This document shows positions 17,745 to 27,042 of a stretch of 64,000 bases of DNA, piece by piece. A model generated the notes under the pieces. That model saw nothing but the letters and a program-made list of their open reading frames with translations. It did no database searches and had not been told where the DNA came from. The translations under genes and the position numbers were made by a program. The DNA comes from Paenibacillus paridis (lineage in GTDB: Bacteria; Bacillota; Bacilli; Paenibacillales; Paenibacillaceae), in contig NZ_VCIX01000091.1 of NCBI RefSeq assembly GCF_006345825.1, positions 1 to 64,000 on the forward strand, in the 5' to 3' direction. Every line of letters starts with the position of its first letter. Positions within the stretch are counted from its first letter, which is position 1.

Positions 17745-19577
17745 ATGAAGCTGAAATTTCCGGTTAAAGGCGTAAAGCCTGTGACGTTTCAAAATAAATT
17801 AATGCTCTCTTATATTATGATTATTATGGTCCCCGTATTATCAGCCCTGCTGATTTACGGGGTTAATTTGTACAATCAGACTAAAGGCTATTATGAGGAT
17901 TTATTGCAGCAGCTAAATAATCGGACGAATGTCAATATGAATGACTTTATTTCCAATCTATCGTTGAACTCCTTCTTTTATTTGACCGACCCTGCGCTCA
18001 AAAACATTATTACGAAAAATTATCCGTTAGAGAGCAAGGAGCATGTCGAAAACCTGGCTTATGTCCAAAGGTCGCTCGATCAATTGGTCCTGATGAACCG
18101 AAATATTGCCGCGATCTCCGTCCTCGCGCCTAACGGGCGGATTTATAGCTCGAATAATGCTTTTGAGCCTGATATGCAGCCGGTTGTGAATTCGATGGAT
18201 AAACAAGGGCTGGAAAATGGCGATTTGGTTGTTTCTTCTCCATACGAAGGAACTAAGCGGGGAAATAAGGCTAAAACCATCTCGATCGTAAGATATTTAA
18301 CGGACCTGAATTTGGGTGAGGGCTCGGTTAGCTACGTGAAGATCGACATTCCGTTTTCGGCATTGGAGAATATATTGGGCGGGGTTACGAATTCCAATAG
18401 CGAGCTGGGAACGATTGTAATCTTGGACGGGAAAGTGATTTATCTCTCCAGTGAGCCTTCCGAATCCTACGATTCGGTGGAGATGCAAGAGGTGGCTGCG
18501 GCTTTTGAGAAGGGGGCCGTTTCGGGCAAACAATCGCTCAAGCTCGGCAGCGAGCAAGAGTCTTATCTATTTAGCACTGTTGAAAACGGTTACACGAAAT
18601 GGAAGGTCGTCCATTACCTTCCTGCTCGGCTAATCGACCAAACCTTCTTAACGAATACGAGAAACTATATCGCGGTAAGCATCATGTCGCTTATTGCCGC
18701 AGGCATGCTTGCTTTTTTCTTCTCCAAACGGTTCATCAATCCGATCAATAAGCTGAACATTGCCATGAAGCTCGTAGATTCCGGCTTTCTGGAGCAGGTT
18801 CCGGTGAATGAGACCAAAACGGACGAGTTAGGCCGGTTGGTCATGAGCTACAACCATATGATTCATCGGCTGAAGGAGAGCAGGGAGCATGAGATCGTAT
18901 CCGGCCAGCTGCAGAAGCGTGCGGAGATGAATATGCTTCAAGCTCAAATCAATCCTCATTTTTTGTATAATACGTTAAATGTGATCCACTCTGTGGCGGA
19001 GTTGAATCGAGTGGGGGATATTTCGATTATGGCTCGAAGCCTGTCCTCCATGTATCGGTACAATATTAAGTCGGGTGACGAGATGGCGATACAGCATGAA
19101 ATGGAGCAGATCAACCATTATGTGACGATCCAGCAAATCCGCTTCTTTGGCAAATTTCAAGTAAACTATGAGATTGAAGAGGAGCTATATCCTTATAAAA
19201 TATTGAAATTTCTGATCCAGCCGATTGTTGAGAATGCCTTCTATCATGGGCTAGAGCCCAAAGGGGGCAAAGGCATCTTATCCATATCGGTTCGCAAAAG
19301 CGGACATTTGGTCCTTATTCGGGTCCAAGATGATGGCGTGGGGATTGCGGAGGAGAAGCTGACGCTGATCAACGACATTTTTGATAAGCCTTTTGAAGCT
19401 GCGAGCCTAGATGATAAGAATAACTTTGGTTTGCGGAATGTACATGCGAGAATCAAAAATTTTTATGGCGAGGACTATTGGATAAAAGCCTATTCCAAGC
19501 CTAATGAGGGTACCTGCATAGAGATGGGCATACCGGTAGTAAAGGAGATGAGCGCGAATGAGAATACTCGTAGTTGA
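17745..19577 (+). CDS. YesM-family sensor histidine kinase (glycerophosphodiester cluster)
   Basis: 610 residues. TM helices lie near residues 22-43 and 305-328 and flank an extracellular sensing domain. HAMP follows, then His_kinase with H405 in the standard NPHFLYN box, an N box (IQPIVENAFYHG) and a G box (DDGVG). The last 20 bp overlap the regulator gene. It should control the binding-protein/permease/phosphodiesterase genes downstream. The ligand cannot be read from sequence; the neighbouring phosphodiesterase points to a glycerophospho compound. Confidence 0.9.
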   Translation: MKLKFPVKGVKPVTFQNKLMLSYIMIIMVPVLSALLIYGVNLYNQTKGYYEDLLQQLNNRTNVNMNDFISNLSLNSFFYLTDPALKNIITKNYPLESKEHVENLAYVQRSLDQLVLMNRNIAAISVLAPNGRIYSSNNAFEPDMQPVVNSMDKQGLENGDLVVSSPYEGTKRGNKAKTISIVRYLTDLNLGEGSVSYVKIDIPFSALENILGGVTNSNSELGTIVILDGKVIYLSSEPSESYDSVEMQEVAAAFEKGAVSGKQSLKLGSEQESYLFSTVENGYTKWKVVHYLPARLIDQTFLTNTRNYIAVSIMSLIAAGMLAFFFSKRFINPINKLNIAMKLVDSGFLEQVPVNETKTDELGRLVMSYNHMIHRLKESREHEIVSGQLQKRAEMNMLQAQINPHFLYNTLNVIHSVAELNRVGDISIMARSLSSMYRYNIKSGDEMAIQHEMEQINHYVTIQQIRFFGKFQVNYEIEEELYPYKILKFLIQPIVENAFYHGLEPKGGKGILSISVRKSGHLVLIRVQDDGVGIAEEKLTLINDIFDKPFEAASLDDKNNFGLRNVHARIKNFYGEDYWIKAYSKPNEGTCIEMGIPVVKEMSANENTRS

Positions 19578-21063
19578 TGATGAGTATTTTGCCAAAAAGG
19601 CGATTGTGCAAATGATTCAAGATTGGGATCCGGAAGTGATCGTGGAGGAAGCGGACAATGGCAAAGAGGCGTTGGAGTTATTTGCGATCCACCCGCCTGA
19701 TGTTGTGTTCTCGGATATCCGAATGCCGCTCATGGATGGAATCGAATTGGCTGCTTATATCAAGGAGCATCACCCGAGTACAATCAATGTCATTATTAGC
19801 GGGTATGATGATTTCAAATACGCGCAGCAGGCGATACAAAATAAGGTTGAGCATTACTTGTTAAAACCAGCAGGCAGAGAACAATTATGGCCGATATTGG
19901 AGCAGTGCAAAGAGAAGGAAACGATGTCCAATGAGAAAAAAATGGAGGAGAGCGTAGCTGCTGCCATCTACGAAGGCGCGGCTTTGGCGTTCCCGCCTAC
20001 GCACGGAAGTGAGCAGGTGCCGAATTATATCATTGTGGTATTGCGAACAGATTCTTCCTGCAAAGACCAGTTGAATCAGACGGTGAAGCGAATAGGAGAA
20101 CAAGCGAACTGGCGCTTTGTCATGTTCGGGGATCGGCGTCATGCCGATACAACGGTTGTTCTGACGTGGAAGCCCGATGAAATGACTTCGTCCGAATGGC
20201 TTAGGCAGCTTCGCCATCGCTTTGAACAGGTGATTCATGCTTTTGCCGCAGAGGCTCAGCAGAGCATATCCATTGGAGTGAGCGGTGTCCATGCACAGTG
20301 GGACGAGCTTGCTGCCGCCTACAAAGAGGCGAAAAGCGCTGTATTGTACAAGCTGATTTCTGGCGATAACCTGCTCCACACGCAGGATAACACGAGAGCG
20401 CATCATCCCCAAGACTATAACCTAATCGATGATTGGGTTATTTCCTTGCGCCAGAAAATGGTGAGGCATCAGAACGCGGAAGCCGTGGACATCTTGCGCC
20501 AATACTTAAAGAATGCCGCGGAGCAGCAGCTATCGGTCATTGCCCTTCAGGATATGTGCGCTAAGGTGACCGCCATGCTGAATTCCCTGATTGAACAGCT
20601 TGAGGCTTCCGAAGAGGACAATATCGCTTACTTAGAGCAAATGGACCTTCATGAATATTCATCCATCGATGAAATTGTCGATGCATTCGCGGTCATGATA
20701 TCCGCCATTGGAGTGAGGATGAGCAGTCCAAGCAAGGATTCGACGAGCATGGTCGAGGATATTAAAAATTATGTGAGGCATAACTACAAGCAAGATATTA
20801 TTCTTGAGGATTTAGCCAAAACGGTCTATTTTACGGACCCTGCCTATTTAAGCCGGATCTTTAAGAAAAAAACGGATATGCGCTTCTCGCAATTTCTGCT
20901 TTCCGTGAGGATGAACAATGCAAAGGCCATGCTGAATAGCGGCTCCGACCTTATGATTTCGGAAATTGCCAGCGCTGTCGGCTTTAACGACTACTCTTAC
21001 TTTATCCAAATGTACAAAAAGTTTTTCGGTGAGACGCCCGGGAAAACGAAAGCGAGCAGATAG
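19558..21063 (+). CDS. YesN-family response regulator (REC + AraC-type HTH)
   Basis: 501 residues. The receiver has DD at 7-8, D53 in FSDIRMP, and Lys in YLLKPAG. A middle domain of about 270 residues separates it from the C-terminal AraC HTH domain (about 400-499; signature EIASAVGFNDYSYFIQMYKK). It overlaps the kinase gene by 20 bp and is the presumed activator of the promoter in front of the binding-protein gene at 21166. Confidence 0.9.
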   Translation: MRILVVDDEYFAKKAIVQMIQDWDPEVIVEEADNGKEALELFAIHPPDVVFSDIRMPLMDGIELAAYIKEHHPSTINVIISGYDDFKYAQQAIQNKVEHYLLKPAGREQLWPILEQCKEKETMSNEKKMEESVAAAIYEGAALAFPPTHGSEQVPNYIIVVLRTDSSCKDQLNQTVKRIGEQANWRFVMFGDRRHADTTVVLTWKPDEMTSSEWLRQLRHRFEQVIHAFAAEAQQSISIGVSGVHAQWDELAAAYKEAKSAVLYKLISGDNLLHTQDNTRAHHPQDYNLIDDWVISLRQKMVRHQNAEAVDILRQYLKNAAEQQLSVIALQDMCAKVTAMLNSLIEQLEASEEDNIAYLEQMDLHEYSSIDEIVDAFAVMISAIGVRMSSPSKDSTSMVEDIKNYVRHNYKQDIILEDLAKTVYFTDPAYLSRIFKKKTDMRFSQFLLSVRMNNAKAMLNSGSDLMISEIASAVGFNDYSYFIQMYKKFFGETPGKTKASR

Positions 21064-21121
21064 ACATTTTTCTCACATTGAAGTGGTCAGTTATCTCCTA
21101 TTTCGCTGATGCCCGCACCGA

Positions 21122-21127
21122 TATAAT
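21122..21127 (+). promoter_or_regulatory. Candidate -10 box of the glycerophosphodiester transporter operon
   Basis: TATAAT lies 38 bp before the binding-protein ATG and has no good -35 box, as at 6321. An activator-dependent promoter is likely; the assignment is tentative. Confidence 0.35.
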
Positions 21128-21165
21128 TAGGCTATATCAAGCAGCGAAAGGGGTAAGTCATAGAC

Positions 21166-22437
21166 ATGAAATTACTTAAAAAATGGGGTTCCGTCGGCAT
21201 ACTTTCAACTTTAATGATTGTAACCGCTTGCTCTAGCGGAAATACACCAAATAACGCTCCGAATGGAAGCGCTTCGCCAGCAAACGGCGAGAAGGTTAAA
21301 ATTGAGTATTTCCAAATGAAATCGGAAATGGTCGATGTCGTTAACTCGCTAATTAAGGATTTTGAAGCTGCAAATCCGAATATAACGGTTGAACAAAACA
21401 ATGTGCCAAACCCGGAGAATGTTTGGACGATGCGTGTTTCAACGGACGATGCTCCTTCCGTGTTTACGCATTACCCGCACAATCCCGTGTTCCAACAAAT
21501 GACGAAGGAAGGCCGCGTTGTTGACTTGACGGGCGGACCTCTTCTTGCGAACGTATCGCAAGGGATCGTTGATCTCAGCCAAATCAACGGCAAAAACTAC
21601 GTGGTTCCCGTGGCTGTAGCGACACTTGGCGTATACTACAACATCGATATGTTTAACGAGTTGAACCTGGACATTCCACAAACCTATGATGAGCTGATTC
21701 AGACAGCTGAGAAAATCAAAGCAGCAGGCAAAACGCCGTTCTACTTCAATGATAAGGATGCGAATCCGATCCGTCAGGAAGTCGTGTCCAGAATGGGCTT
21801 GCAGCTGACAGACATTGAGGCGTTCCTGGATAGCGTAATGAAAGGCGAGGCACATATTACGGATAATGCCGAGCTTAAGCCATTTGCGCAAAAGCTTTAC
21901 GATCTTCGCCAATATGGCCAACAAGATGCGCTAGGAACAGGCTATGACGATGCGCTTCGCGAATTTGCCAATGGCAAATCAGCGATGTGGTACACAGGCA
22001 TATGGGCTGTTCCAACGATTAAAGAGTCGAACCCTAACCTTAACTTCGCTATGTTCCCGATGCCGGCGGACAAAGCGGAAGATACCAAAGTGCAAGTATC
22101 GGTAGATACGGCGCTAGGTCTTCCTGCCAATGGCAAAAACCAAGCGAGCGCGGAGAAGTTTATTGAATTCATGACTTCCAAAGAATCCGTTCAGAAATAT
22201 GTAGATGTTGGCGGCTATCCTTCAGCAATTACGGGTGTTGAAAACAATAACAAACAAATTACAAGTTTAAGCGATCTGATTAACGCGGATAAAGTATACC
22301 CAACGATTGAACGCTCATGGCCATCCGGCGTAAATGGCGATGTAGGTAAAGCGACGCAGGAAATGTTCGCAACGGGCGATATCGATAGCTATTTGAAAGC
22401 ATTGGACAAAATATTTTTCAATAAGTTTAACCAATAA
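21166..22437 (+). CDS. Extracellular solute-binding lipoprotein (CUT1, UgpB/MalE-like)
   Basis: 423 residues. A lipoprotein signal ends in lipobox VTAC with a Ser/Asn/Pro-rich linker after it. The mature part is a family-1 solute-binding protein (KIEYFQMKSEMVDVV..., then IKDFEAANPNITVEQ), normal in length. Because a phosphodiesterase gene ends the operon, the ligand may be a glycerophosphodiester or glycerol 3-phosphate rather than a plain sugar. This is inference; the family also binds many oligosaccharides. The ribosome site is AAAGGGG. A hairpin with a T run follows. Confidence 0.88.
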   Translation: MKLLKKWGSVGILSTLMIVTACSSGNTPNNAPNGSASPANGEKVKIEYFQMKSEMVDVVNSLIKDFEAANPNITVEQNNVPNPENVWTMRVSTDDAPSVFTHYPHNPVFQQMTKEGRVVDLTGGPLLANVSQGIVDLSQINGKNYVVPVAVATLGVYYNIDMFNELNLDIPQTYDELIQTAEKIKAAGKTPFYFNDKDANPIRQEVVSRMGLQLTDIEAFLDSVMKGEAHITDNAELKPFAQKLYDLRQYGQQDALGTGYDDALREFANGKSAMWYTGIWAVPTIKESNPNLNFAMFPMPADKAEDTKVQVSVDTALGLPANGKNQASAEKFIEFMTSKESVQKYVDVGGYPSAITGVENNNKQITSLSDLINADKVYPTIERSWPSGVNGDVGKATQEMFATGDIDSYLKALDKIFFNKFNQ

Positions 22438-22443
22438 GAGCGG

Positions 22444-22481
22444 CCCCCGAGGCATTCAGCTGTGAAGCCGAGGGGGTTTTT
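22444..22481 (+). terminator. Terminator-like hairpin between binding-protein and permease genes
   Basis: CCCCCGAGGC pairs with GCCGAGGGGG with two internal mismatches, followed by TTTTT. It probably lets only part of the transcripts continue into the permeases, so the binding protein is made in excess. Confidence 0.75.
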
Positions 22482-22513
22482 CTATTCTTTTCAATGAAAG
22501 GTGGAGATGGGCC

Positions 22514-23437
22514 ATGGACTATGCAAATAAAACAGGAGGTTCTGTTCAGAAGAAGAAGTCATTCGCCGGCAATAAAGCCGCGCTTATTTTCTTCCTGCTG
22601 ACGGTGCCTACGCTGTTGTTATATATCGTTTTCTTTCTGTTGCCGCTGGGGATGGGCGCTTATTACAGCATGACGGACTGGGATGGCTTTTCACTGAGCT
22701 ACCGTTTCGTCGGTTTCAAAAACTATATCGATATTTTGCAGGATAACCGTTTTCTTCATTCGGTTCGATTTACTTTTTTATACGCGGTTATCGTTGTCGT
22801 ATTGAAGCTGTTCATCGCTTTAGTACTGGCGATATTCCTAAGCGGAAAGCTGAAGCTGCGCGGTTTTTTCCGTTCCGTTTATTTCTTTCCGGCGGTTCTG
22901 AGCATGATTACGGTCGGCCTCATTTTTAACCAGATATTTTATTCGGTATTCCCGGCCATTGGACAAGCATTGGGGATAGATTGGCTGTCGAGAAACATCC
23001 TTGGCAACAAATCAACGGCGATTTACGGCATTGCCCTTACGAATATTTGGCACGGCATTGCAACGCCAATGGTTATTTTTATCGCAGGTTTGGCAAGCGT
23101 TCCAAAGGATCTGAAAGAAGCATCTTTGATCGATGGCGCAACGCCGCTGCAGCGCTTTTTCTCCGTGACAATGCCTTTCCTCATTCCAATGCTTACCGTT
23201 AACTTGGTCATGGCGATCAAAGGCACGCTTACTGTATTCGATTATATCGTAGCGATGACAGATGGCGGACCTGCATTTGCGACGGAATCGATGGGCTTCT
23301 TGATTTATAAGCACGGCATGGCGGAAATGAAGTTTGGCTACGGGACCGCCGAGGCGATCTATGTGTTCGTGATGATTGCGATTATCTCCTTCATCCAAAT
23401 TAAAATTTTAAATCGGAAGGAGGCAGGACAGCTATGA
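22514..23437 (+). CDS. Sugar/glycerophosphate ABC transporter permease (MalF/UgpA-like)
   Basis: 307 residues with six predicted TM helices. The EAA loop reads KEASLIDGATPLQRFFSVTMP. It forms the translocation pore with the next protein and overlaps its start by an ATGA. The ATG follows GGTGGAGATGGGCC. No ATPase gene is present in the operon. Confidence 0.9.
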   Translation: MDYANKTGGSVQKKKSFAGNKAALIFFLLTVPTLLLYIVFFLLPLGMGAYYSMTDWDGFSLSYRFVGFKNYIDILQDNRFLHSVRFTFLYAVIVVVLKLFIALVLAIFLSGKLKLRGFFRSVYFFPAVLSMITVGLIFNQIFYSVFPAIGQALGIDWLSRNILGNKSTAIYGIALTNIWHGIATPMVIFIAGLASVPKDLKEASLIDGATPLQRFFSVTMPFLIPMLTVNLVMAIKGTLTVFDYIVAMTDGGPAFATESMGFLIYKHGMAEMKFGYGTAEAIYVFVMIAIISFIQIKILNRKEAGQL

Positions 23438-24261
23438 GGAGTAACAAGCTTGTCCAAATCGGCAGCTATACCTTTCTATTCATAGGCCTGCTATTTGTTC
23501 TTGCCCCTCTGTATCTTACGTTAACCATTGCGATGAAAACGCCGCAAGAGACGGCAGAAAGCTTTTTTGCATTGCCTACTCGCTTGTATTTTGGTAACTT
23601 TATTGAAGTCATTAATAAGGCTAACTTCTACACCTTTGTAACCAACTCGGTGTACGTAACGGCCATTTCGATTTTGCTCATGCTGCTGCTCATTCCGATG
23701 GTTTCTTATGCAATTTCGCGGAATATGAATAAACGGTATTATAAGCTTTTGTATCTATTGGTCATGTCCGGTATTTTCGTACCGTTTCAGGCGATTATGC
23801 TCCCTATTTATCGGCATATGAGCAACCTAAAAATGTTAAACCAAACCGGATTGATTATTATGTATGTGACGCTGTCCTTCGCCCAAGGGATTTTCTTATG
23901 CGTAGGCTTTCTCAAAAACGTGCCCCTTGAGCTGGATGAAGCGTCGAACATCGATGGAAGCGGCGTATGGCGCACATTCATTAGCATTATCTATCCGTTA
24001 ATGATGCCGATCATTGCAACTGTTCTCATTTTGAACTCCCTGTGGATCTGGAATGACTTCCAGCTACCGCTCATTATTCTTAATCGCCATCCTGACTTCT
24101 GGACGCTGCCGCTATTCATATATAATTTCAAAAGCGAATATGCGTCTAATTACAACCTAGCATTTGCCGGCTTCTTTATTTCCATGCTGCCTATTATTAT
24201 TCTTTATGGCTTTACGCAAAAGCATATTATTGGAGGACTTACCGAAGGAGCGATCAAATAA
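23434..24261 (+). CDS. Carbohydrate/glycerophosphate ABC transporter permease (MalG/UgpE-like)
   Basis: 275 residues, six predicted TM helices, EAA loop DEASNIDGSGVWRTFISIIYP, and the usual C-terminal GGLTEGAIK tail. It overlaps the first permease by ATGA and the phosphodiesterase gene by TAATG, so the three genes are translationally coupled. Confidence 0.9.
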   Translation: MRSNKLVQIGSYTFLFIGLLFVLAPLYLTLTIAMKTPQETAESFFALPTRLYFGNFIEVINKANFYTFVTNSVYVTAISILLMLLLIPMVSYAISRNMNKRYYKLLYLLVMSGIFVPFQAIMLPIYRHMSNLKMLNQTGLIIMYVTLSFAQGIFLCVGFLKNVPLELDEASNIDGSGVWRTFISIIYPLMMPIIATVLILNSLWIWNDFQLPLIILNRHPDFWTLPLFIYNFKSEYASNYNLAFAGFFISMLPIIILYGFTQKHIIGGLTEGAIK

Positions 24262-25013
24262 TGGCCATAACGAACGGTACCCAAGTAGACCGCGTGCAGG
24301 TTGTAGCCCATCGCGGAACGGCTGGGTATGCGCCAGAAAATACGATGGCCGCATTCGAGCGTGCCATTCAAATGAATGCGGACTACGTGGAGCTCGATAT
24401 TCAATTAAGCAAGGACAACGAGCTGGTCGTTATTCACGATAGCACGGTGGACAGGACGACAAACGGCTCAGCCGCTGTAAAGGACCTCACCTTGGAGGAG
24501 CTTCGCGGTTTGGATGCTGGCTCTTGGTTCCATGAAGAGTTCAAAGGGCAGCAAATTCCTACGCTCGGCGAAGTGTTGGCACTATGCCGCGGACGAATTG
24601 GCATACTGATTGAAACGAAGTGGCCGCATCTGTACCCTGGCCTTGAACAAAAGCTTGCCGACGAGCTTGCAGCCTATCAAATGCATCTGCCGGCGGAGCG
24701 GGTGATCGTTCAGTCCTTTGATCAGGACTCTCTGAAACGGTTCCATGCCACGATGCCTGAGGTACCTATTGGTGTATTGGTGGAGGATGCTGCTTTATTG
24801 GCTGAAGATAAGCTGGCAGAGTTGGCTGATTACGCAGCATACGTTAATCCCGCTCTTGAGCTGGTGACGGCTGAAGGTGTTGCTCATATTCACTCTCGAG
24901 GCATGAAAATATTTCCTTGGACGGTCCGTTCGCGCAGCGTGGTTCCTTCCATTCTCGCCCTTGGCGTCGATGGCGTTATAACCGATTATCCCGACTATAT
25001 CTCGCAAGAGTAA
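24261..25013 (+). CDS. ugpQ: Glycerophosphodiester phosphodiesterase (UgpQ/GlpQ-type)
   Basis: 250 residues. It hydrolyses glycerophosphodiesters to glycerol 3-phosphate and an alcohol. The catalytic signature is complete: H17-R18-G19, E26-N27-T28, E44-x-D46 and H59-D60. No signal peptide is visible, so it acts inside the cell on imported diesters, as UgpQ does in the E. coli ugp operon. Its start overlaps the permease stop (TAATG), which ties the ABC importer to this substrate class. The symbol is by analogy of position and family. Confidence 0.9.
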   Translation: MAITNGTQVDRVQVVAHRGTAGYAPENTMAAFERAIQMNADYVELDIQLSKDNELVVIHDSTVDRTTNGSAAVKDLTLEELRGLDAGSWFHEEFKGQQIPTLGEVLALCRGRIGILIETKWPHLYPGLEQKLADELAAYQMHLPAERVIVQSFDQDSLKRFHATMPEVPIGVLVEDAALLAEDKLAELADYAAYVNPALELVTAEGVAHIHSRGMKIFPWTVRSRSVVPSILALGVDGVITDYPDYISQE

Positions 25014-25026
25014 ATTTTATTTTGGC

Positions 25027-25103
25027 AAAACCCCTCAGGGTGTACAGTGGTTGAACCGTTCATTCTATTGATGAAGGTTCACCGACTCCCAAAGGGGTTT
25101 TTT
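25027..25103 (+). terminator. Long terminator hairpin after the phosphodiesterase gene
   Basis: An outer stem AAAACCCCT/AGGGGTTTT encloses an inner hairpin (GAACC and TTCAT pairing with ATGAA and GGTTC); a T run follows. It closes the operon. Confidence 0.8.
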
Positions 25104-25847
25104 GCTGTCGAAAAAGGCAAAGAGAGACTTTCATTTGCTATCTATATAAGCTAAAGCTTCTCGTTTTGGTCGCTGCGCGAGTAGATCATTCTATGGCTTC
25201 TAAGAAGAACAATTCGTTTCTCCAGTACGATCCTCTCGCTTTCGTTCAACTTATCTATTTCTCCAAAACCCAGCCATATCCGTTCCATTTGACTCCTCTG
25301 AGCTAGATTAAATCTATTTTTTAGACCTATTTCAGCTATTTTGGCTTGTTACGCCAAGTTAGATCTAAAAATTAGATCTATTTCTCCAAAACCCAGCCAT
25401 ATCCGGTCCATTTGGGTCCTCTGAGCTAGATTAGATCTATATTTTAGACCTATTTCAGCTATTTTGGCTTGTTACGCCAAGATAGATCTAAAAATTAGAT
25501 CTATTTCTCCAAAACCCAGCCATATCCGGTTCATTTGGAGCCGCTGGGCTATGGACTATCATAGACTGATTGTCGGTCCGTGTGGAATTCTTCTTTCAGT
25601 AGTCTTTCATGGTCATTTGTTAAAATTTAAAATAAGGGGATTTAACCAAATCCTTAGATAGAAAGTATAAAATACATGGCTATTCGCAATGAAAAGCTAA
25701 CGGAACAGTCGCCGCAATCATAAATGAGATATCCATACAGTCTTGTGCCCTATCCTTTTGTATTCGTATACTAAAGATAAAGCATTTTAGGGCCTATGAT
25801 TCGTATTTTGGTTATATTGCAATTTAACGCGAGAGGGGGACAAAGCG
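25104..25847 (+). other. Non-coding region around the 123-bp repeat
   Basis: No supportable gene lies in this 744-bp stretch. It contains the tandem repeat at 25253-25541. The rest is moderately AT-rich, without a recognised RNA or promoter, apart from a small inverted repeat near 25636-25658 (AAGG..ATTT with AAAT..CCTT). The promoter of the regulator gene at 25848 must lie in the last 100 bp but is not obvious. Confidence 0.6.
25253..25541. repeat. Intergenic tandem repeat, 123-bp unit, 2.3 copies
   Basis: The segment starting CTCCAAAACCCAGCCATATC occurs at 25261, 25384 and 25507, exactly 123 bp apart. Copies 1 and 2 differ at only about six positions; copy 3 is cut off after about 40 bp. 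Each full unit contains two inverted repeats: TTGGC...GCCAA around TTGTTAC, and two TAGATCTA-type palindromes around an AAAAT spacer. No open frame spans the copies convincingly. Function is unknown. Confidence 0.9.
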
Positions 25848-26963
25848 GTGAAAGTTATGCTTGTAGATGATGAGCCTGCTATGCTGCTTGCTATGAGGCG
25901 CCTGCTCTCCAAAATGGAAGGAGTAGAGCTGGTCGGAAGCTTTCAAAGCGCTAAAGAGGCGCTGTACTTTGTTCAGCAGGAGAAGGTAGAGCTGGCTTTT
26001 CTGGATATTAAAATTGCTGAGGATGATGGATTAGAGCTGGCCCGCAGCCTGCGTTTAATTAATCGTACCTTGGATATCGTATTTACAACTTCCCACTCTG
26101 AGTTTGCGATTCAAGCCTTCGATGTTTATCCTCTCGATTATATGGTCAAGCCGATTTCCAGATTACGCTTGGCTCAGACGATTGCACAGGCGGCGAATAG
26201 ACATAACGTTTCCTTAAACAATGGGAAAGAGAGCACAATCAAGCCGCTCTTGGTTCGGGGGTTGGGTTGCTTCGAGGTCAGTGACAATCAAGGTGAAACG
26301 GTAAAATGGATATCCAAAAAAAGCATGGAGCTATTTGCTTATTTGCTTGTTAACCAAGGCAGAGGAACCACTAGAACCCGTATCTTGGAGGATATTTTTC
26401 CGGAGATGCCGCTAAAGAATGCCGAGACTTATCTTCATACGGCCATTTACCAGATCAGAAAAGTGCTTTCACCGAATGGGTTGAAAGAGATGGTCCTTTC
26501 AGTGCAAGACCAGTACCGTGTAAACGTGGATCTCGCAGATGTTGATTTTATTCAATTCGAGCAAGGCGTTAAGGCAATAACGGAAATAAACCAGACAAAT
26601 GCAGCGGCGGCTATCATGTTGGAAGAACAATATACCGGTGAACTGTTTGAGGATAAATCTTTCGATTGGGTAGCCATGGAACGTGAGAGGTTCGCCATTA
26701 TGTATGATTCCTTAGCCAAGCGGCTAGCAAGCTGGCTAGCAGCAGAGAAGCGATATAGAGAAGCGGCACTAATCGCGAGAAGAATAGTCTCAAGGAACGA
26801 ATTTGAGGAGGATTCCAATTTGCTGCTGCTAAAAATCCTCGGGGCTATGGGGGATCGGCAGTCATTTTACAGCTGCTATGAGCACTATACGCAATTGCTG
26901 CAGCAAGAGCTTGGCGTACGGCCTTCGGATGAGATTCGCGAGATTTACGAACAATATCAATGA
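25848..26963 (+). CDS. Response regulator with receiver, winged-helix and BTAD (SARP-like) domains
   Basis: 371 residues. The receiver (1-120) has DDE at 7-9, D53 in FLDIKI and Lys in YMVKPIS. A winged-helix DNA-binding domain (about 135-225) and a bacterial transcriptional activator domain (about 230-371) follow, the SARP-like layout. It is a clear paralogue of the regulator at 61754: similar length, same domain order, shared motifs such as SRLR/VLQERL after the receiver and KNAE(T/I)YL. GTG 25848 has GAGAGGGGG upstream. Its presumed kinase is encoded convergently just downstream rather than in the same operon. Confidence 0.88.
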   Translation: MKVMLVDDEPAMLLAMRRLLSKMEGVELVGSFQSAKEALYFVQQEKVELAFLDIKIAEDDGLELARSLRLINRTLDIVFTTSHSEFAIQAFDVYPLDYMVKPISRLRLAQTIAQAANRHNVSLNNGKESTIKPLLVRGLGCFEVSDNQGETVKWISKKSMELFAYLLVNQGRGTTRTRILEDIFPEMPLKNAETYLHTAIYQIRKVLSPNGLKEMVLSVQDQYRVNVDLADVDFIQFEQGVKAITEINQTNAAAAIMLEEQYTGELFEDKSFDWVAMERERFAIMYDSLAKRLASWLAAEKRYREAALIARRIVSRNEFEEDSNLLLLKILGAMGDRQSFYSCYEHYTQLLQQELGVRPSDEIREIYEQYQ

Positions 26964-27042
26964 TGATACCCAAAAGCCGAGCCGATATCTACAAGTAATG
27001 GATGAGAGAAGGATAAGGGGATTAAAGCTGGGCATTTCGATT

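Noticed and set aside
25253-25541. CRISPR-like array from regularly spaced repeats
   Set aside because: The whole 123-bp unit repeats, including what would be the spacer, and there are only 2.3 copies with no cas genes nearby.
25464-25661. Short + strand open frame across the repeat
   Set aside because: No ribosome site, runs through palindromes of the repeat, and the protein has no recognisable features.
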